A DNA stretch of 64,000 nucleotides from Lasiodiplodia sp. COLG20. Its lineage: Eukaryota > Ascomycota > Dothideomycetes > Botryosphaeriales > Botryosphaeriaceae. A program made the translations under genes and the position numbers. The DNA lies in contig VNWV01000005.1 in assembly GCA_009801085.1 (NCBI GenBank), forward strand, positions 1,922,001 to 1,986,000, given 5' to 3'. This document shows positions 23,201 to 33,418 of this stretch, piece by piece. A model generated the notes under the pieces. It was not told where the DNA came from. It ran no database searches and worked only from the letters and a program-made list of their open reading frames with translations. Within the stretch, counting starts at the first letter, position 1. The number at the start of each line of letters is the position of its first letter.

Positions 23201-25866
23201 CCGCCCGCAGCGCTGAAGTTGTTCACAACAGCAATGCGTCTCTTCCCCTCTACGCGAGGCCAGGCCTGCTTTTCGTAAGGGATACGGAGGTTCCTTGCAT
23301 CCAAGTCCTTGGGGAATCCGGGATTGAGGCTGTTCTTGATTCCGACATGTGGCGGGATCGCGTTCTTCTGGTACATGAGCAGCACCTTCAGGAGAGCCGT
23401 CACTCCAGCCACAGCCTCACCATGGCCGACGTTTGACTTGACTGCTCCGATATACAGCGGCTGTGTAGAGTTGCGACGCCTCGTTGTCGGGGCAAACACA
23501 TCGGTGATGGACTTGATCTCAACCGTATCGCCGGCTTGCGTGCCGGTGCCGTGCATTTCCACGAAACTGACATCCAACGGATCGACACCTGCTGAGCTCA
23601 TCACTTGCCTATAGAGGTATGACTGTGCGCCGGCATGAGGATGGGTGATGGAGACGGCTTCGGCTGAGTGGTTAGTAGCAGCCCCGAGGATGACGCCGAG
23701 AATGTTGTCATTGTCCGCTTCCGCGTCCTCGAGACGCTTCATGACGATAGAACCGACACCATCAGCACGGCAGTATCCATCGGCCTCGCTATCCCACGTC
23801 TTGCACGCATTAGGCGTCTTTGAGAGGAAATGTCCCTTGCTGAGCCCAGCAAAGGCGTCCGAGTTGGTGAGAATGTTCATGCCGCCAGCCACTACCATGT
23901 CCGTGTCGCCGTTCCAGAGCGATGTGCAGGCTGCCTATAGAGATATTATCATCAATAACTATCCCCTCGTCTCGTTGGCTGAAGTACTGTACCTGAATTG
24001 TAGCCAAGCTGGAAGAGCACGCTGTGTCGCAACTGAAACTCGGACCCGAGAATTTGAAGAAGTAGTTGATGCGCCCTGGCCCAAAAGCACGACATCCGCC
24101 CGGAATAAAGTATGTGCCGATTTCCTGGGCTGTATTGACCTCACGGTAGTCATCGCTTGCCTGTCCGTAGAATGTTCCGATGCGGTGCAGGTTTGTAGCG
24201 GGCGTACGGTTCGCGACGTAGCCTGCCCTCTCAAGGGCCTCATACGCAGTGACCAACGCTAGGCGCTGCATTGGGTCCGTCTGCTCGGCTTCGCGGGGAG
24301 ACATGTTGAAAAACGGTGCGTCGAACAACCCGGGCTCGTCAATGAAACAGCCGTACGGAGTAAGACTGGTGTTCATCCTCTTTCCAGCGGGATCGTGGTG
24401 CGACTCGACGTCGAACCTGTCCGCAGGAATTTTCCGGTGCACATCTAGACCCTGCTCCAAGAGCTCCCAGAACTTTTCAGTGTCTGTTGCTCCTCCTGGG
24501 AGTCTGCAAGACATCCCAACGATTGCGATCTTAGACTGGGCTGTTCCTCTCGGCGTTCCTTCTCCCGGGAAGCTCTTCTTGACCCACGGAATCAGTTCTT
24601 CCGTGACTACCTCAAAGGGGTCGAGGTTGGATTTGAGCGATGCCAGCAGGTCATGGACCGGGAGTGAATTACGGAAGACGAGCACCTGGAAGCTGGAAGC
24701 TGCGATGCTGTTGGCCTGGTCAACTACTCCCTGGATAACGTTGTCCCATTGGATTTGCTGGGTGAGGATCTCCCAGATGATCTGCTCAAACAGATCTTTG
24801 GCAGTCACTGCCGTGTACTGACTCCCTGTAGACGTTGAGAACACAGGAAGTGCCGGGGCATACTTCGCATCCAACTCGTCGAGCGAGCTCACGTCAATGA
24901 CCTCATGCACATGCTGGCGGTTGTAGATATGCTTCGCATGACACAGACCACCGAAAACGGGCAAGGTGACGACCTTGTGACCGCGGAAGAACTCCGACGT
25001 ACGGAAGAGATGCTTCAACCTTGATGGCGGGCCGCTCACAGTCACTGAAGTCTGATTCAAAGCGCTGATGAAGATCTTGCTGGGCTCAGGGATGTTCTGT
25101 TACAATCGTCAGTCATGGGAACAGCTTCGGTCGTCTGACGCCCGGAGGACACTAACCTCTCGAGTTTGGACTGCGTCAAGTTCTGCCTGAACATCCTCCG
25201 CCTTGACTCCGGGAACCACCGAAGCCCATGCATCCAGCGAGCCGGACAAGTCACGGGGTTCCAGATTTTGTGACACCTCATGAACGACGACACCAAGCCG
25301 GAAGGCAACACGCACGACCTCGGCACCAACAAGAGGTAACTCGGCCAAAGTGTGTGCCAGCGAGACGGCAGCGGTGGCCAGAAGTCCTATGCCCAGGCCA
25401 GCAAGGTACGTGTGCCCAGAGTGAAGATCGAATTCGTTTGGAGAATTCTCGTAGTACCTTCGCAAGTGTAAGCCATAGATGTCCAATAATGATGACGGAT
25501 CATGACATACCTGATTATCGTCGCGAGCTCCACAACACAGAGTAGAACACCGTCGATAGATCCGCAAAGAGGGCCTTTTCGAAGCTCGGGATGGTCGGCA
25601 AGGTCCAGAACGGTTAAGAATGGGGGAATCAGCTCTCTGAGCGAGGTTGGCAGCTCCCGTACTTCATCTCTGATGGCTGAAGTGGCTTCATTGATGAATC
25701 TTGCCAAGACCGGATGCCGTTTGTCTTTGCTGAGGTTGTACAACCGGCGAAGGAGATCTTGTAGGTCATCGTGCGGGAATTCGTTGCTGAAATAGACCAG
25801 TCTCATTTCTTGAGACTCATCTTGAGAGTCGGAAGGAGGTGTATAGATCGGCATCTTCGTGGCCAT
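20257..25866 (-). CDS. Non-reducing polyketide synthase, SAT-KS-AT-PT-ACP, no TE (atrochrysone carboxylic acid synthase type)
   Basis: Five exons on the minus strand: 25866-25511, 25457-25157, 25096-23993, 23934-21580 and 21525-20257, giving 1794 aa. Domains in order: SAT (about 1-340), KS (about 370-800; [27 protein letters not shown]), AT (about 900-1210; [11 protein letters not shown]), PT (about 1300-1620; first catalytic-His region NGHRMNGCG) and one ACP (about 1715-1790; LGVDSLMSL). There is no thioesterase or cyclase domain, so release depends on the adjacent metallo-beta-lactamase protein. This layout is that of the emodin/endocrocin synthases (MdpG, GedC, AptA, AgnPKS1). The SAT segment [13 protein letters not shown] has Gly where active SATs carry the Cys of GxCxG. 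The ATG at 25866 was chosen; a second Met lies four codons in. Confidence 0.93.
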
Positions 25867-26284
25867 TATAGTGCTGGGATCAAGATAGCCAGGGTTGACC
25901 AATAGAACGAAAGCTTTACCAAACCCTTCTTTGAGCTCCGCCGCTATCAACCGCACACAAAACTTTGGCAACGTTTCGGAAACAGCCTATATATACCTTC
26001 CTTATTATGAGTTCAAGTAAAATTTGCTGCCTAAAGTGTTCTGCTTGTGAATGGAGTGGATCGAGGTCGGGAATCCTAACGCCACTCGCTGTCGGCAGAC
26101 GTCGTGTTCGGCGAGCGGGCTTTCCGTGGCGTTGTATAGGAGTCCGAATCTCCAGGCAGCAGTTCGGGAATCTCAGAGACAAATGCCGAGAGTCTGTGTA
26201 GCGCGTTTGCGATATATCATAATCATCCGGGCCCCCAGGCCCTCTTCGCAGGGCCATTTTCTGAGCCTTCCGGAGCGTTCCGCA
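25867..26284. promoter_or_regulatory. Divergent PKS / thioesterase promoter
   Basis: A 418-bp region between the two core genes. It has a TATATATA-like box near 25988-25995 and several CGG/CCG motifs: GTCGGGAATC, TTCGGCGAGCGG at 26107-26118 and GGAGTCCGAATC. None is a perfect TCGG(N3)CCGA. Coordinated control of the PKS and its hydrolase is expected. Confidence 0.5.
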
Positions 26285-27278
26285 ATGAGTAAAGGAGGGT
26301 ATCAACAGATCAACAAGGCGCTCAATGCATGTGCCTTCGAGGACTATCTCGAGACACAGCTGAAGAGGCTTCCAAAGCTTGAGGATGTAGAGCAACTCAG
26401 CCCGCGTGTGCTGCGTGTGCTCGGGCAAAATGCGGGAAAGGTAAGAGATGTCCTTCTTTTGCATGAACTCCGTTAATAGTATTGCAAAGTTCACGCTCCA
26501 AGGAACAAACACCTATATTGTCGGTACCGGGGACTACAGGCTCATCATCGACACCGGCCAAGGTATCCCTGAGTGGGCCGATCTGCTATCCACCACCCTG
26601 AGCGCCTCGTCCATCTCACTCTCCCACGTGTTCCTCACCCATTGGCACGGCGACCATACCGGCGGGGTACCGGATCTTCTTCGACTTTATCCTCACCTCT
26701 CCACAGGCATATACAAGAACTCGCCTGCGAAAACTCAGCAGCCCATCGCGGATGGTCAGATATTTCACGTCGAGGGCGCCACAATCAGGGCTGTTCACAG
26801 CCCAGGCCACTCGCACGACCACATGTGCTTTATCCTTGAGGAGGAGAACGCCATGTTCACAGGAGACAACATCTTGGGCCATGGAACCAGCGCAGTGGAA
26901 GAGCTCGGCATCTACATGTCATCCCTGCGCGCGATGCAGTCACACAATTGCACCACAGGCTATCCAGCTCACGGCGACGTGATTCATGATCTACCTGCGA
27001 AGATTTCGGCCGAGCTGGCACAGAAGACTCGGCGCGAGAAGCAGGTCCTGCAGACGCTGGAGAAGTTCAAAGCCGAACACAAGGGCAGAGGACGCGCCAA
27101 GGCAAGCAGTATGACGGTCAAAGATCTTGTTACGCAGATGCATGGCAATGAGTTGGACGAAGAAGTGAGGAAGCTTGCGTTAGAACCATTCATTGAAGAA
27201 GTGTTGCGAAAGCTGGCGGGAGATGGCAGAGTTGCATTTGAGCTGAGAGGTGGGGAGAAGAAGTGGTTTCAAGTATAA
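26285..27278 (+). CDS. Metallo-beta-lactamase-type thioesterase (atrochrysone carboxyl ACP thioesterase; GedB / MdpF / AptB type)
   Basis: Two exons, 26285-26440 and 26490-27278, giving 314 aa. The zinc-binding motif THWHGDHTGG lies near residue 105. Later ligands follow as HSPGHSHDHM, FTGDNILGHG and YPAHG. The domain begins FTLQGTNTYIVG, as in LACTB2-like hydrolases. In emodin-type pathways this stand-alone enzyme releases atrochrysone carboxylic acid from the ACP of a TE-less NR-PKS. The divergent arrangement with the PKS is conserved in that pathway class, which makes the assignment firm. Confidence 0.93.
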
Positions 27279-28210
27279 GTGTTTGAAAGCAATTCCATCC
27301 GTCGCCGCAACACTGTCCTTTTTTCCCCATGACTCGCCCATTCTATAGATTTTCGTATATTAGATTACAATTCAAGGCGTATATTTACATCTGACTATCA
27401 TATAGTTCAACTTGATTGTGCTGGAAGACTGAAGAGAAACATCATTCAGGGCTGAACCGGGTACTTTCATGAGATTGTTTAACATGAACGTACTCATCAT
27501 ACGAAAGCTTACGTTGGCACTTTTCGCGAACTGAAACAGACGGAATAGTGGTAAGCTAGTTGTGATTGCCGCCGTTCGCGCTGTGTAAGGAGATTACTGG
27601 TTATTCGGAGTCCGATGTCACACAAATGCATCCATGGTGCTTACCGAAAGAGCCTCACCACTACCACATAATTCTTACCTCAGATACAACCCCAGTCCCG
27701 GATCCCGATCCTCGGGCACCGACGTGGTGAAAGGGAAGCATTCTCGGTGCCGGCGTTTGCTCATCCGTTTCGAACCTACAGGCGGTTTTCAGCTCGGACA
27801 GGCCGACTTGACACCCCATAACCCAAGTTACGTATTTCTCGATACCGGACTTATGCAATTCAATTATTTCAGATTCCTATTTGGTGTCTTACACTTCGAT
27901 GCCACAACTGCTTACGTTTAGGCATGATATGTTTTCACGCTGGAAAGGATACAAGCGGTGGTCTAAAAACTGGAGTCAACACCATAAAACTCCCCAAATA
28001 TTGGATGGTCACTGTTCCCAATGCGCTTTGAACAAAGTTTTAATTAGCTTGTTGGTTGACACAGCATATTCCTGGACATTCGCGTGGAGTGTCACTGAAG
28101 TTTTCATAGACAGGAATGAGGAGAATGTAGCTTATGCGTAACACTAGTATTCCCATGTATATGGACTACGTTCAAGTGGAAATACCGGGAGTCCCGCTTC
28201 AAATGTAATT
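27279..28210. other. Convergent intergenic region holding two perfect cluster palindromes
   Basis: TCGG-AGT-CCGA at 27605-27615 and TCGG-GCA-CCGA at 27712-27722 lie here although both flanking genes end, rather than start, in this region. A 95-codon frame at 27634-27921 shows no recognisable protein. The part from 27860 on is AT-rich. The setting fits the promoter of a lost or decayed cluster gene. Confidence 0.45.
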
Positions 28211-29121
28211 CTAAGCAGCGCCGCCATCAACGCCAATCACCTTTCCATTAACCCATTCACCCTCCTTGCTGGCCAGGAAAACCACAACGCGGGCAACGTC
28301 AGTCGGGTATCCGTTGCGAATGAGGGGCGATGCATGAGCAGCCATCTGTTTCAGTAAGCCTCTACTAGACCATTCTGACAAGCGTCTCATTACTCACATC
28401 CTTCAGCTTCTCATCAGAAAAGCCGTCGCTGTTCGGAATGTAGTGCTTCGCGACTGCGTAAAACATATCCGTAACAGTTCCTCCAGGCGCCACGGCGTTG
28501 ACAGTGATCTTCTTCTTTCCGCAGTCCAGGGCCAGGATCCGCACAAAAGAGTCAATGGCACCCTTCGACCCCGAGTACACAGCGTGCTTCGGAACGGCAT
28601 AATCTCTGGCAGTGTTGGAGCTCATAAGGATGATGCGTCCACCCTCGCTGAGATTCTTGTATGCTTCACGAGCAACGAAGAACTGACCACGCGTGTTGAT
28701 CGTAAAGACTCGGTCAAACTCTTCCTGTGGCGCTGGCGTTAATTGTTGTTCTCTTCTTTCCACTGGTGCAACGTACCTCGGTGACATCCTCGAGATGACC
28801 AAACGATACAACGCCAGCGTTCGAGCAGACAATGTCGAGGTGGCCGTAGTGTTGGACGGCTTCCTGGAAAAGCCGGACGGTCTGCTTGACTTGGCTCACG
28901 TCGGCCTGGATGGCAACGGCGTCGGAGCCGAAACTCTTGATCTCTTCAACCACCTTTTCCGCCGGACCCCTCGATTTGGCGTAGTTGACTACAACCTTTG
29001 CGCCGGCTCTACCAAGCTCCGTCGCCATAGCCGCGCCAATGCCACGACCGGAGCCGGTGACAAGTGCGACCTTCCCATCAAGGCGGAATGGCAAGTACGG
29101 GGTATTCTCAACGGAGCCCAT
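28211..29121 (-). CDS. SDR of the trihydroxynaphthalene / versicolorin reductase type (MdpC-like)
   Basis: Three exons on the minus strand: 29121-28777, 28724-28398 and 28345-28211, giving 268 aa. The cofactor loop is [13 protein letters not shown], then [10 protein letters not shown], the catalytic Ser in [16 protein letters not shown] (YxxxK), and the [13 protein letters not shown] segment of the THN reductase group. The last exon ends [11 protein letters not shown]. MdpC-type enzymes reduce the hydroquinone of emodin before a dehydratase removes a hydroxyl, leading to chrysophanol. It is divergent from exactly such a dehydratase at 29606, which strongly supports the pairing. Confidence 0.92.
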
Positions 29122-29605
29122 GGTGGTAACAGAAGGAGATATACTGAGTAGGCTGTTGGCAGAGGTAAATGACAAGAACAATACTTTGAGAAGTGGTTGG
29201 GTATCAAAGGTTTATCTATTCCGCCGCAGCTGCGGATCTCGGTGCGAAAATAATGAGCTACAGAAGCCAGAAGCCCTAAAATAAGCTGATAACCGAATAT
29301 TGCATATCAATCTTAGTGTTCAGTTCACCGGCGACGTACATGATCGAAATGCTTGCAAGGGAAGGCGCGATGCCGCATTCCGAATAACCGGACCCCGATC
29401 GGCCCCCAAGCATCCACACCGAAGTCGGGAGCCAATGCCCCGAACGCAGCTCCTGCCCGAAGACCATGGCACTCCCGAATACAAGTAGTACACGCAGTAT
29501 ATAAATTTATCCGAGGGTTGTACGCACCATTCCGCTGTCTTGCTGGCCGTGCTTTTCTTCTCCGAGACCAGCTCTTTCTGCGTTGCGTCATACCAGAGCA
29601 TTATT
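29122..29605. promoter_or_regulatory. Divergent promoter of the reductase-dehydratase pair
   Basis: It carries CCGG-ACC-CCGA at 29388-29398, one base from the cluster palindrome, plus an ACCGAAGTCGGG dyad near 29411-29422. No gene was seen in it. Confidence 0.45.
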
Positions 29606-30289
29606 ATGGCTGAAATTCCTTCCTATGAAGGTATATGATGATTCTGAAAACTATCTAGTGCCCCGTTAGGCTGACGGGCGAATAGATGTGGCTGGTTGCT
29701 CAGCTGCTCTGTTTGAATGGGCAGAGAGCTATGACACCAAGGTAACTGTCGGTTGTCTCAAAAGAACCATTCAAAAGCTGACGTGGGGGCCAGGACTGGG
29801 ACCGTCTCCGCAACTGCGTAGCACCGACTCTGAGGGCAAGTATCCGGCTCACCTCTCGTTCGGTGCATTGTTAATGTCATCCAGGTCGACTACCGCTCTT
29901 TCCTCGACAAGATATGGGAAGACATGCCAGCCGATCAGTTCATCGCAATGGCCTCCGATCCGAAGTTCCTCGGGAATCCCCTACTGAAGACGCAGCATTT
30001 CATCGGCGCGTCCAGATGGCAGCAGGTTTCCGAGACGGAGATCACCGGTCGCCACCAGGTCCGCGTGCCGCATCAGAAGTACACTGACGAGTCGCGCAAG
30101 ACGGTTGCGGTCAAGGGCCACTCTCACGGCGGGGCAACCATGTGGTACAAGAAGGTAGAGGGCGTCTGGAAGTTTGCCGGTCTGTGTCCGGACATCAGGT
30201 GGTTTGAGTATGATTATGACCAGGTCTTCGCGGATACCAAGGTTCACTTTAACGAAGCGGATGGCGTGCAGGATACCCAACACCACTAG
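29606..30289 (+). CDS. Scytalone-dehydratase-like protein (MdpB type)
   Basis: Four exons: 29606-29630, 29686-29741, 29794-29835 and 29885-30289, giving 175 aa, the usual size. The cone-shaped NTF2-like fold is indicated by [20 protein letters not shown] after splicing, then [37 protein letters not shown], and a C-terminal [19 protein letters not shown]. The His in QHFIGA and in GRHQV fit the active-site histidines. The third intron has a GC donor (AGG/GCAAGT) with a normal AG acceptor. Together with the divergent SDR it should deoxygenate emodin toward chrysophanol. Confidence 0.9.
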
Positions 30290-30569
30290 AGTATTACGGA
30301 CGGCTAGGCCGGAGGTCTGCTTCAAGGAGACCTATATTGTCGATGCTAGTTCTTAAATTATCTTGTGACACTAATGCAATTCTCGTTATGCCTTCTTTCT
30401 ACAGCAGTACCTTCCAGTGCAATGCAAGTCAGTCAACCGCAAAACGTAGTCAACACAAGTCTTGGTCACGATAACTACTAGCAGAAATCCCGAAAAGAGA
30501 CACATGGCTTTCTTCTTTCCTCCAGCTAAGCTTTCTCAAGCTAAGATGCGAGCATGCCAATCTGGAGCC

Positions 30570-31046
30570 CTATTCCCTGTCCGGATAAGCATCCTTCCTC
30601 ACGCTGACCCACTCATTACCCGGCATTCTGGTGTATATCTCGAGCTCAAGTGGCTTTTTGTACATCGGCTTGGTGATCTCGAAGTACTCCTTGTAATATT
30701 CCTTTTTCTCTTGGACCTATCCATACACGCATTAGTACGCGATCTGCTCCGATAGCCCTTTCCTGAGATAGTCGAGTTGCCTCAACAGCGGCCGAGAGGA
30801 CGAAATATCGAATTTCCAGGTCCGATCACTCACCGTCCTCATGTACTCGACGCTCGCATCCCAGTTCTCCACCAGCTTGAAAACACCAGGCGTTCGTGCA
30901 TCCTGGTACACCTCGAAGAAGGTGTTGAGGGGTTCTGCGGTGACAGCTTCGTAGGTGGGTTGTAGGGCTTTGAGGAAAGCCTCAGTATCAGAAGGATCGA
31001 TAGTTATTTTGACGTGAACGGAAAGGGACGGGCCTGAGATCGCCAT
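30570..31046 (-). CDS. Small ABM-fold (antibiotic biosynthesis monooxygenase-like) protein
   Basis: Two exons on the minus strand, 31046-30834 and 30716-30570, giving 119 aa. The pattern VHVKITIDPSDTEAFLKAL, followed by FFEVYQDARTPGVFKLVENW, is the dimeric alpha+beta-barrel ABM signature. The second exon (VQEKKEYYKEYFEITKPMY) completes the fold but has a longer C-terminal tail. ABM proteins often oxidise quinols or anthrones without cofactors; some only bind ligands. It is the last gene on this side with the cluster palindrome in its promoter (31120-31130), which sets the likely right border. Confidence 0.8.
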
Positions 31047-31119
31047 GTTTGCAGAGATAATGCTGAAAGGTAGAAATTCAAAGATGCTATGGTAGTGCAG
31101 GGGTTAAGTACAAGATACA

Positions 31120-31130
31120 TCGGACTCCGA
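31120..31130. promoter_or_regulatory. Cluster palindrome TCGG-ACT-CCGA upstream of the ABM gene
   Basis: A perfect site 74 bp from the ABM start codon. It has the same sequence as the ligase-upstream site at 17496 and is the reverse complement of the 27605 site. No further perfect copy was seen to the right. Confidence 0.55.
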
Positions 31131-31245
31131 ATCCTTCAGAAACCCCGAAACCCTCCAGCGTTCACGGCTTCCGCGTCTCTGCAGCGCGCAAAAGCCTCAG
31201 CTAGAGGTCTTGAAGCGCATCGAGATCCGCAGGTGGACCGTGCTT

Positions 31246-31348
31246 GGACGTATTATGGGTGGTTGAAGCTGTCTTCCGGACGTATATGTGGAATTTTTAA
31301 TTCGACATTCTCGTCCGGACGATAGCTTCAGCTACCCATAATACGTCC
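31246..31348. repeat. Imperfect 37-bp inverted repeat at the cluster border
   Basis: Arms 31246-31282 and 31312-31348 match at 33 of 37 positions when one is reversed, around a 29-nt AT-rich loop. The right arm contains the last codons and stop of the HIT-like ORF. The left arm is therefore an inverted copy of that gene's 3' end. It could form a strong hairpin. Confidence 0.8.
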
Positions 31349-31760
31349 GAAAAATCGATCCCGTGTACACGTCGGTAAATGCAGCCTCCGGAACATGTTG
31401 CTCAGGGTTACCGACTTCTTTGTCAAGGATTGGGATCAGCTTCGCGTGCGCGTAATCGATCTCCATTCCCTCGAAGATGAAGCCGACGCGTGAGGCGCCC
31501 AGGGCCGGAGAGCTCTGCAGGAGGTGTGAGACGTCCCAAATGGCGGTTGCGAGCTCGCGCAGGTCGGGCTCGGCCATGGCGAGGATATCGCTTCCGAGCG
31601 GGTTCCCCGGGACGGGTACGGTGAAGCTGGGCGTGTTGCCGAACGGCGTGAGGAAGGCGACGTGTGACGCGCTTTCTCAGAGGCGCCACTGCTCGAGCTC
31701 GCCGCGGATGATCTTGGCGAAGATTCTGTTGGCTGCGTCATCGTTTGCACTGCCGAGGTA
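31332..31760 (-). pseudogene. HIT-family protein with premature TGA
   Basis: The minus-strand frame reads NRIFAKIIRGELEQWRL, then TGA at 31677-31679, then ESASHVAFLTPFGNTPSF and further to a stop at 31332. The two halves are in the same frame and together look like a fungal histidine-triad protein. The AHAKLIPI segment is a degenerate HIT motif. A Trp codon is expected at the stop, so a single TGG-to-TGA change explains it. The 5' end is not resolved. Stop read-through or an assembly error cannot be excluded. Confidence 0.6.
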
Positions 31761-31911
31761 GGTGAAGTCCGTCGCTGGAATGTTCCCGCCCGTGATCTGG
31801 TGCTGGATCTCGTCGGGCGTGGCGTTGGAAGATTTGTGGCCGTTTTTGGATGAGATGTACTGCCAGAAGTGGAAACTGCGGCAACGGCCGAACCCCACCA
31901 GGGACTGCAGA

Positions 31912-32227
31912 GAACAGTACTATGGCCTTACTATAGAAGGCTTGGACTTTAAGTTTTGGGTTCTTGAGCCTCGAATTGAGAATGGACAGTGGACCGGTCT
32001 GGATATGCGTTGGTTGGCTTAATGTGGAAGCCTTTCAAGAAGACGATAATGGCCTTGGATTCAACACTTTTATTAAGTGGCTGAATGAGATCCATCGATA
32101 GGGCCTTACTATCCATGGCCCTTCGGTCAAGAAGGACATCAAGAAGTATATCGAGAACGACCAGAACAGCAACATCTTCCCATCTCAGCAGCGAGGACCC
32201 TTGATAGAGAAGATAGAGGAAGATTGA
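31912..32227 (+). pseudogene. Relic ORF with frameshift and in-frame TAG
   Basis: Protein-like sequence (IEGLDFKFWVLEPRIENGQW) ends at a stop at 32022. The reading shifts frame and continues as NVEAFQEDDNGLGFNTFIKW, meets TAG at 32099-32101, and runs on through PSVKKDIKKYIENDQ to TGA at 32225. I do not recognise the family. The pattern is of a decaying gene or transposon-derived gene piece. Confidence 0.4.
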
Positions 32228-32470
32228 CTGGGCATTACTACTGCACGAAAGAATCTCGGAACACTCGCGAACGGCCATTTAGGCTCTGGCCCTGGTATCA
32301 TGCTCGTAGGTGATTTGGTGGCTTTCGTTCCTGGCGTGCCGGTCCCCACGATCTTTCGGACCGCACAAGAAGAATAGTCTTAATATACTGTTGTTGGACC
32401 TGCTTTCGTCCACGGCCTGATGAAGGGAGAAGAGTGGGACGAAAATCCACTCGAGGAGGTAGTTCTGATT

Positions 32471-33169
32471 TTAATCCTTTTTGACAGCAGACGAATGAGA
32501 CGTAAGATGGCTTGCTGGAGTGCAGAGAGAGAACTCGCACGCATTGCTATACGCATTGAAACCATCAAACGAATCTGTGCACGTGGCGTGTGTGGCCAAA
32601 GACGTGCGCTCAAGCGTCACAGTATCATAGCTTGGGCCATTCGTGCCGATGATCCGATGCACGCCGGTGTAGTATCCCGGGCCGAGTGCTGCGGTCAGCG
32701 TGCGATCAGGATAATGATCAACGAAACACCTATAGTCATCGTCATAATTCATACAGGGCTCATCCCTGCCGTCATAATAGTGAATCGGGTCATACACGGC
32801 GTTGGTCTATGCGGAGCGGGGTGAAGACGACGTGATGCTGATGACCGAGAATTCGACCGTGATGCAGTCGGCGTTGACTTTCATCACGGACGTTTTCCAC
32901 TTAGGCTGGATTGCCCCACAATTCCCAGTTGTGGGGGAAAACAAGCTCAAGCTTAAGCTAGCTTTCGCCGAAGCGTTGCTTGCTCTTGCAAGCAGAGCGA
33001 TTGTAATTAGCAGAATGGGTAAGATGACAATCAGCGGATCAGGTTCAGGAAATGGAAACAGATGTAGTATATGCACTGAATGAGCATCGCCGATTAAAAC
33101 GTCTTCTCTTATGAATATCACGAAGAGATGTCGGATCATACGACACGTAGTCACCGATTCAGCTGGCAT
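32471..33169 (-). pseudogene. Putative membrane protein ORF split by a TAG
   Basis: One frame on the minus strand from the ATG at 33169 to the stop at 32471 is open except for TAG at 32807-32809. It has one strong hydrophobic segment (LIVILPILLITIALLA) followed by a predicted exposed part with several Cys (residues CITVEF, DEPCMNYDDDYRCF). No family is recognised. A CAG-to-TAG or TGG-to-TAG change would restore it. An intron covering the stop is possible, but I find no good site pair. Confidence 0.35.
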
Positions 33170-33243
33170 GCAGGGCACTGTCCAACTTGGGGGGTCAGAA
33201 GTGCAACCCTATCATCTCATTGCTTCTCACTGCGCCCGGGCGC

Positions 33244-33263
33244 AAAAAAAAAAAAAAAAAAAA
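33244..33263. repeat. Poly-A tract of 20 bases
   Basis: An uninterrupted run of 20 A between the broken membrane ORF and the antiporter 3' end. It could be a retroposition tail or a simple mononucleotide repeat. No LINE or SINE body is recognisable next to it. Confidence 0.6.
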
Positions 33264-33418
33264 CTCCCAAACAGCGCCAAACGCAGATTTTGAACATGAA
33301 CGCTCACCAACCAGTACGCCTGAAGAGTGTCGGAGTAGAACAAACCACCCCGCCCATCGCGCCCTCCATCATAGCAAACCAACCGATCAAAAGAACGCCG
33401 AACGACAATTTTACTCCG

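Noticed and set aside
1..31130. Loose TCG(N5)CGR sites (for example 11721, 17432, 26108) as evidence for an AflR regulon
   Set aside because: This short pattern is expected about once per kilobase on two strands; only the eight-base palindrome TCGG(N3)CCGA is enriched.
1..31130. A Zn2Cys6 transcription factor gene for the cluster inside the window
   Set aside because: No frame shows the six-Cys CX2CX6C pattern; none could be supported.
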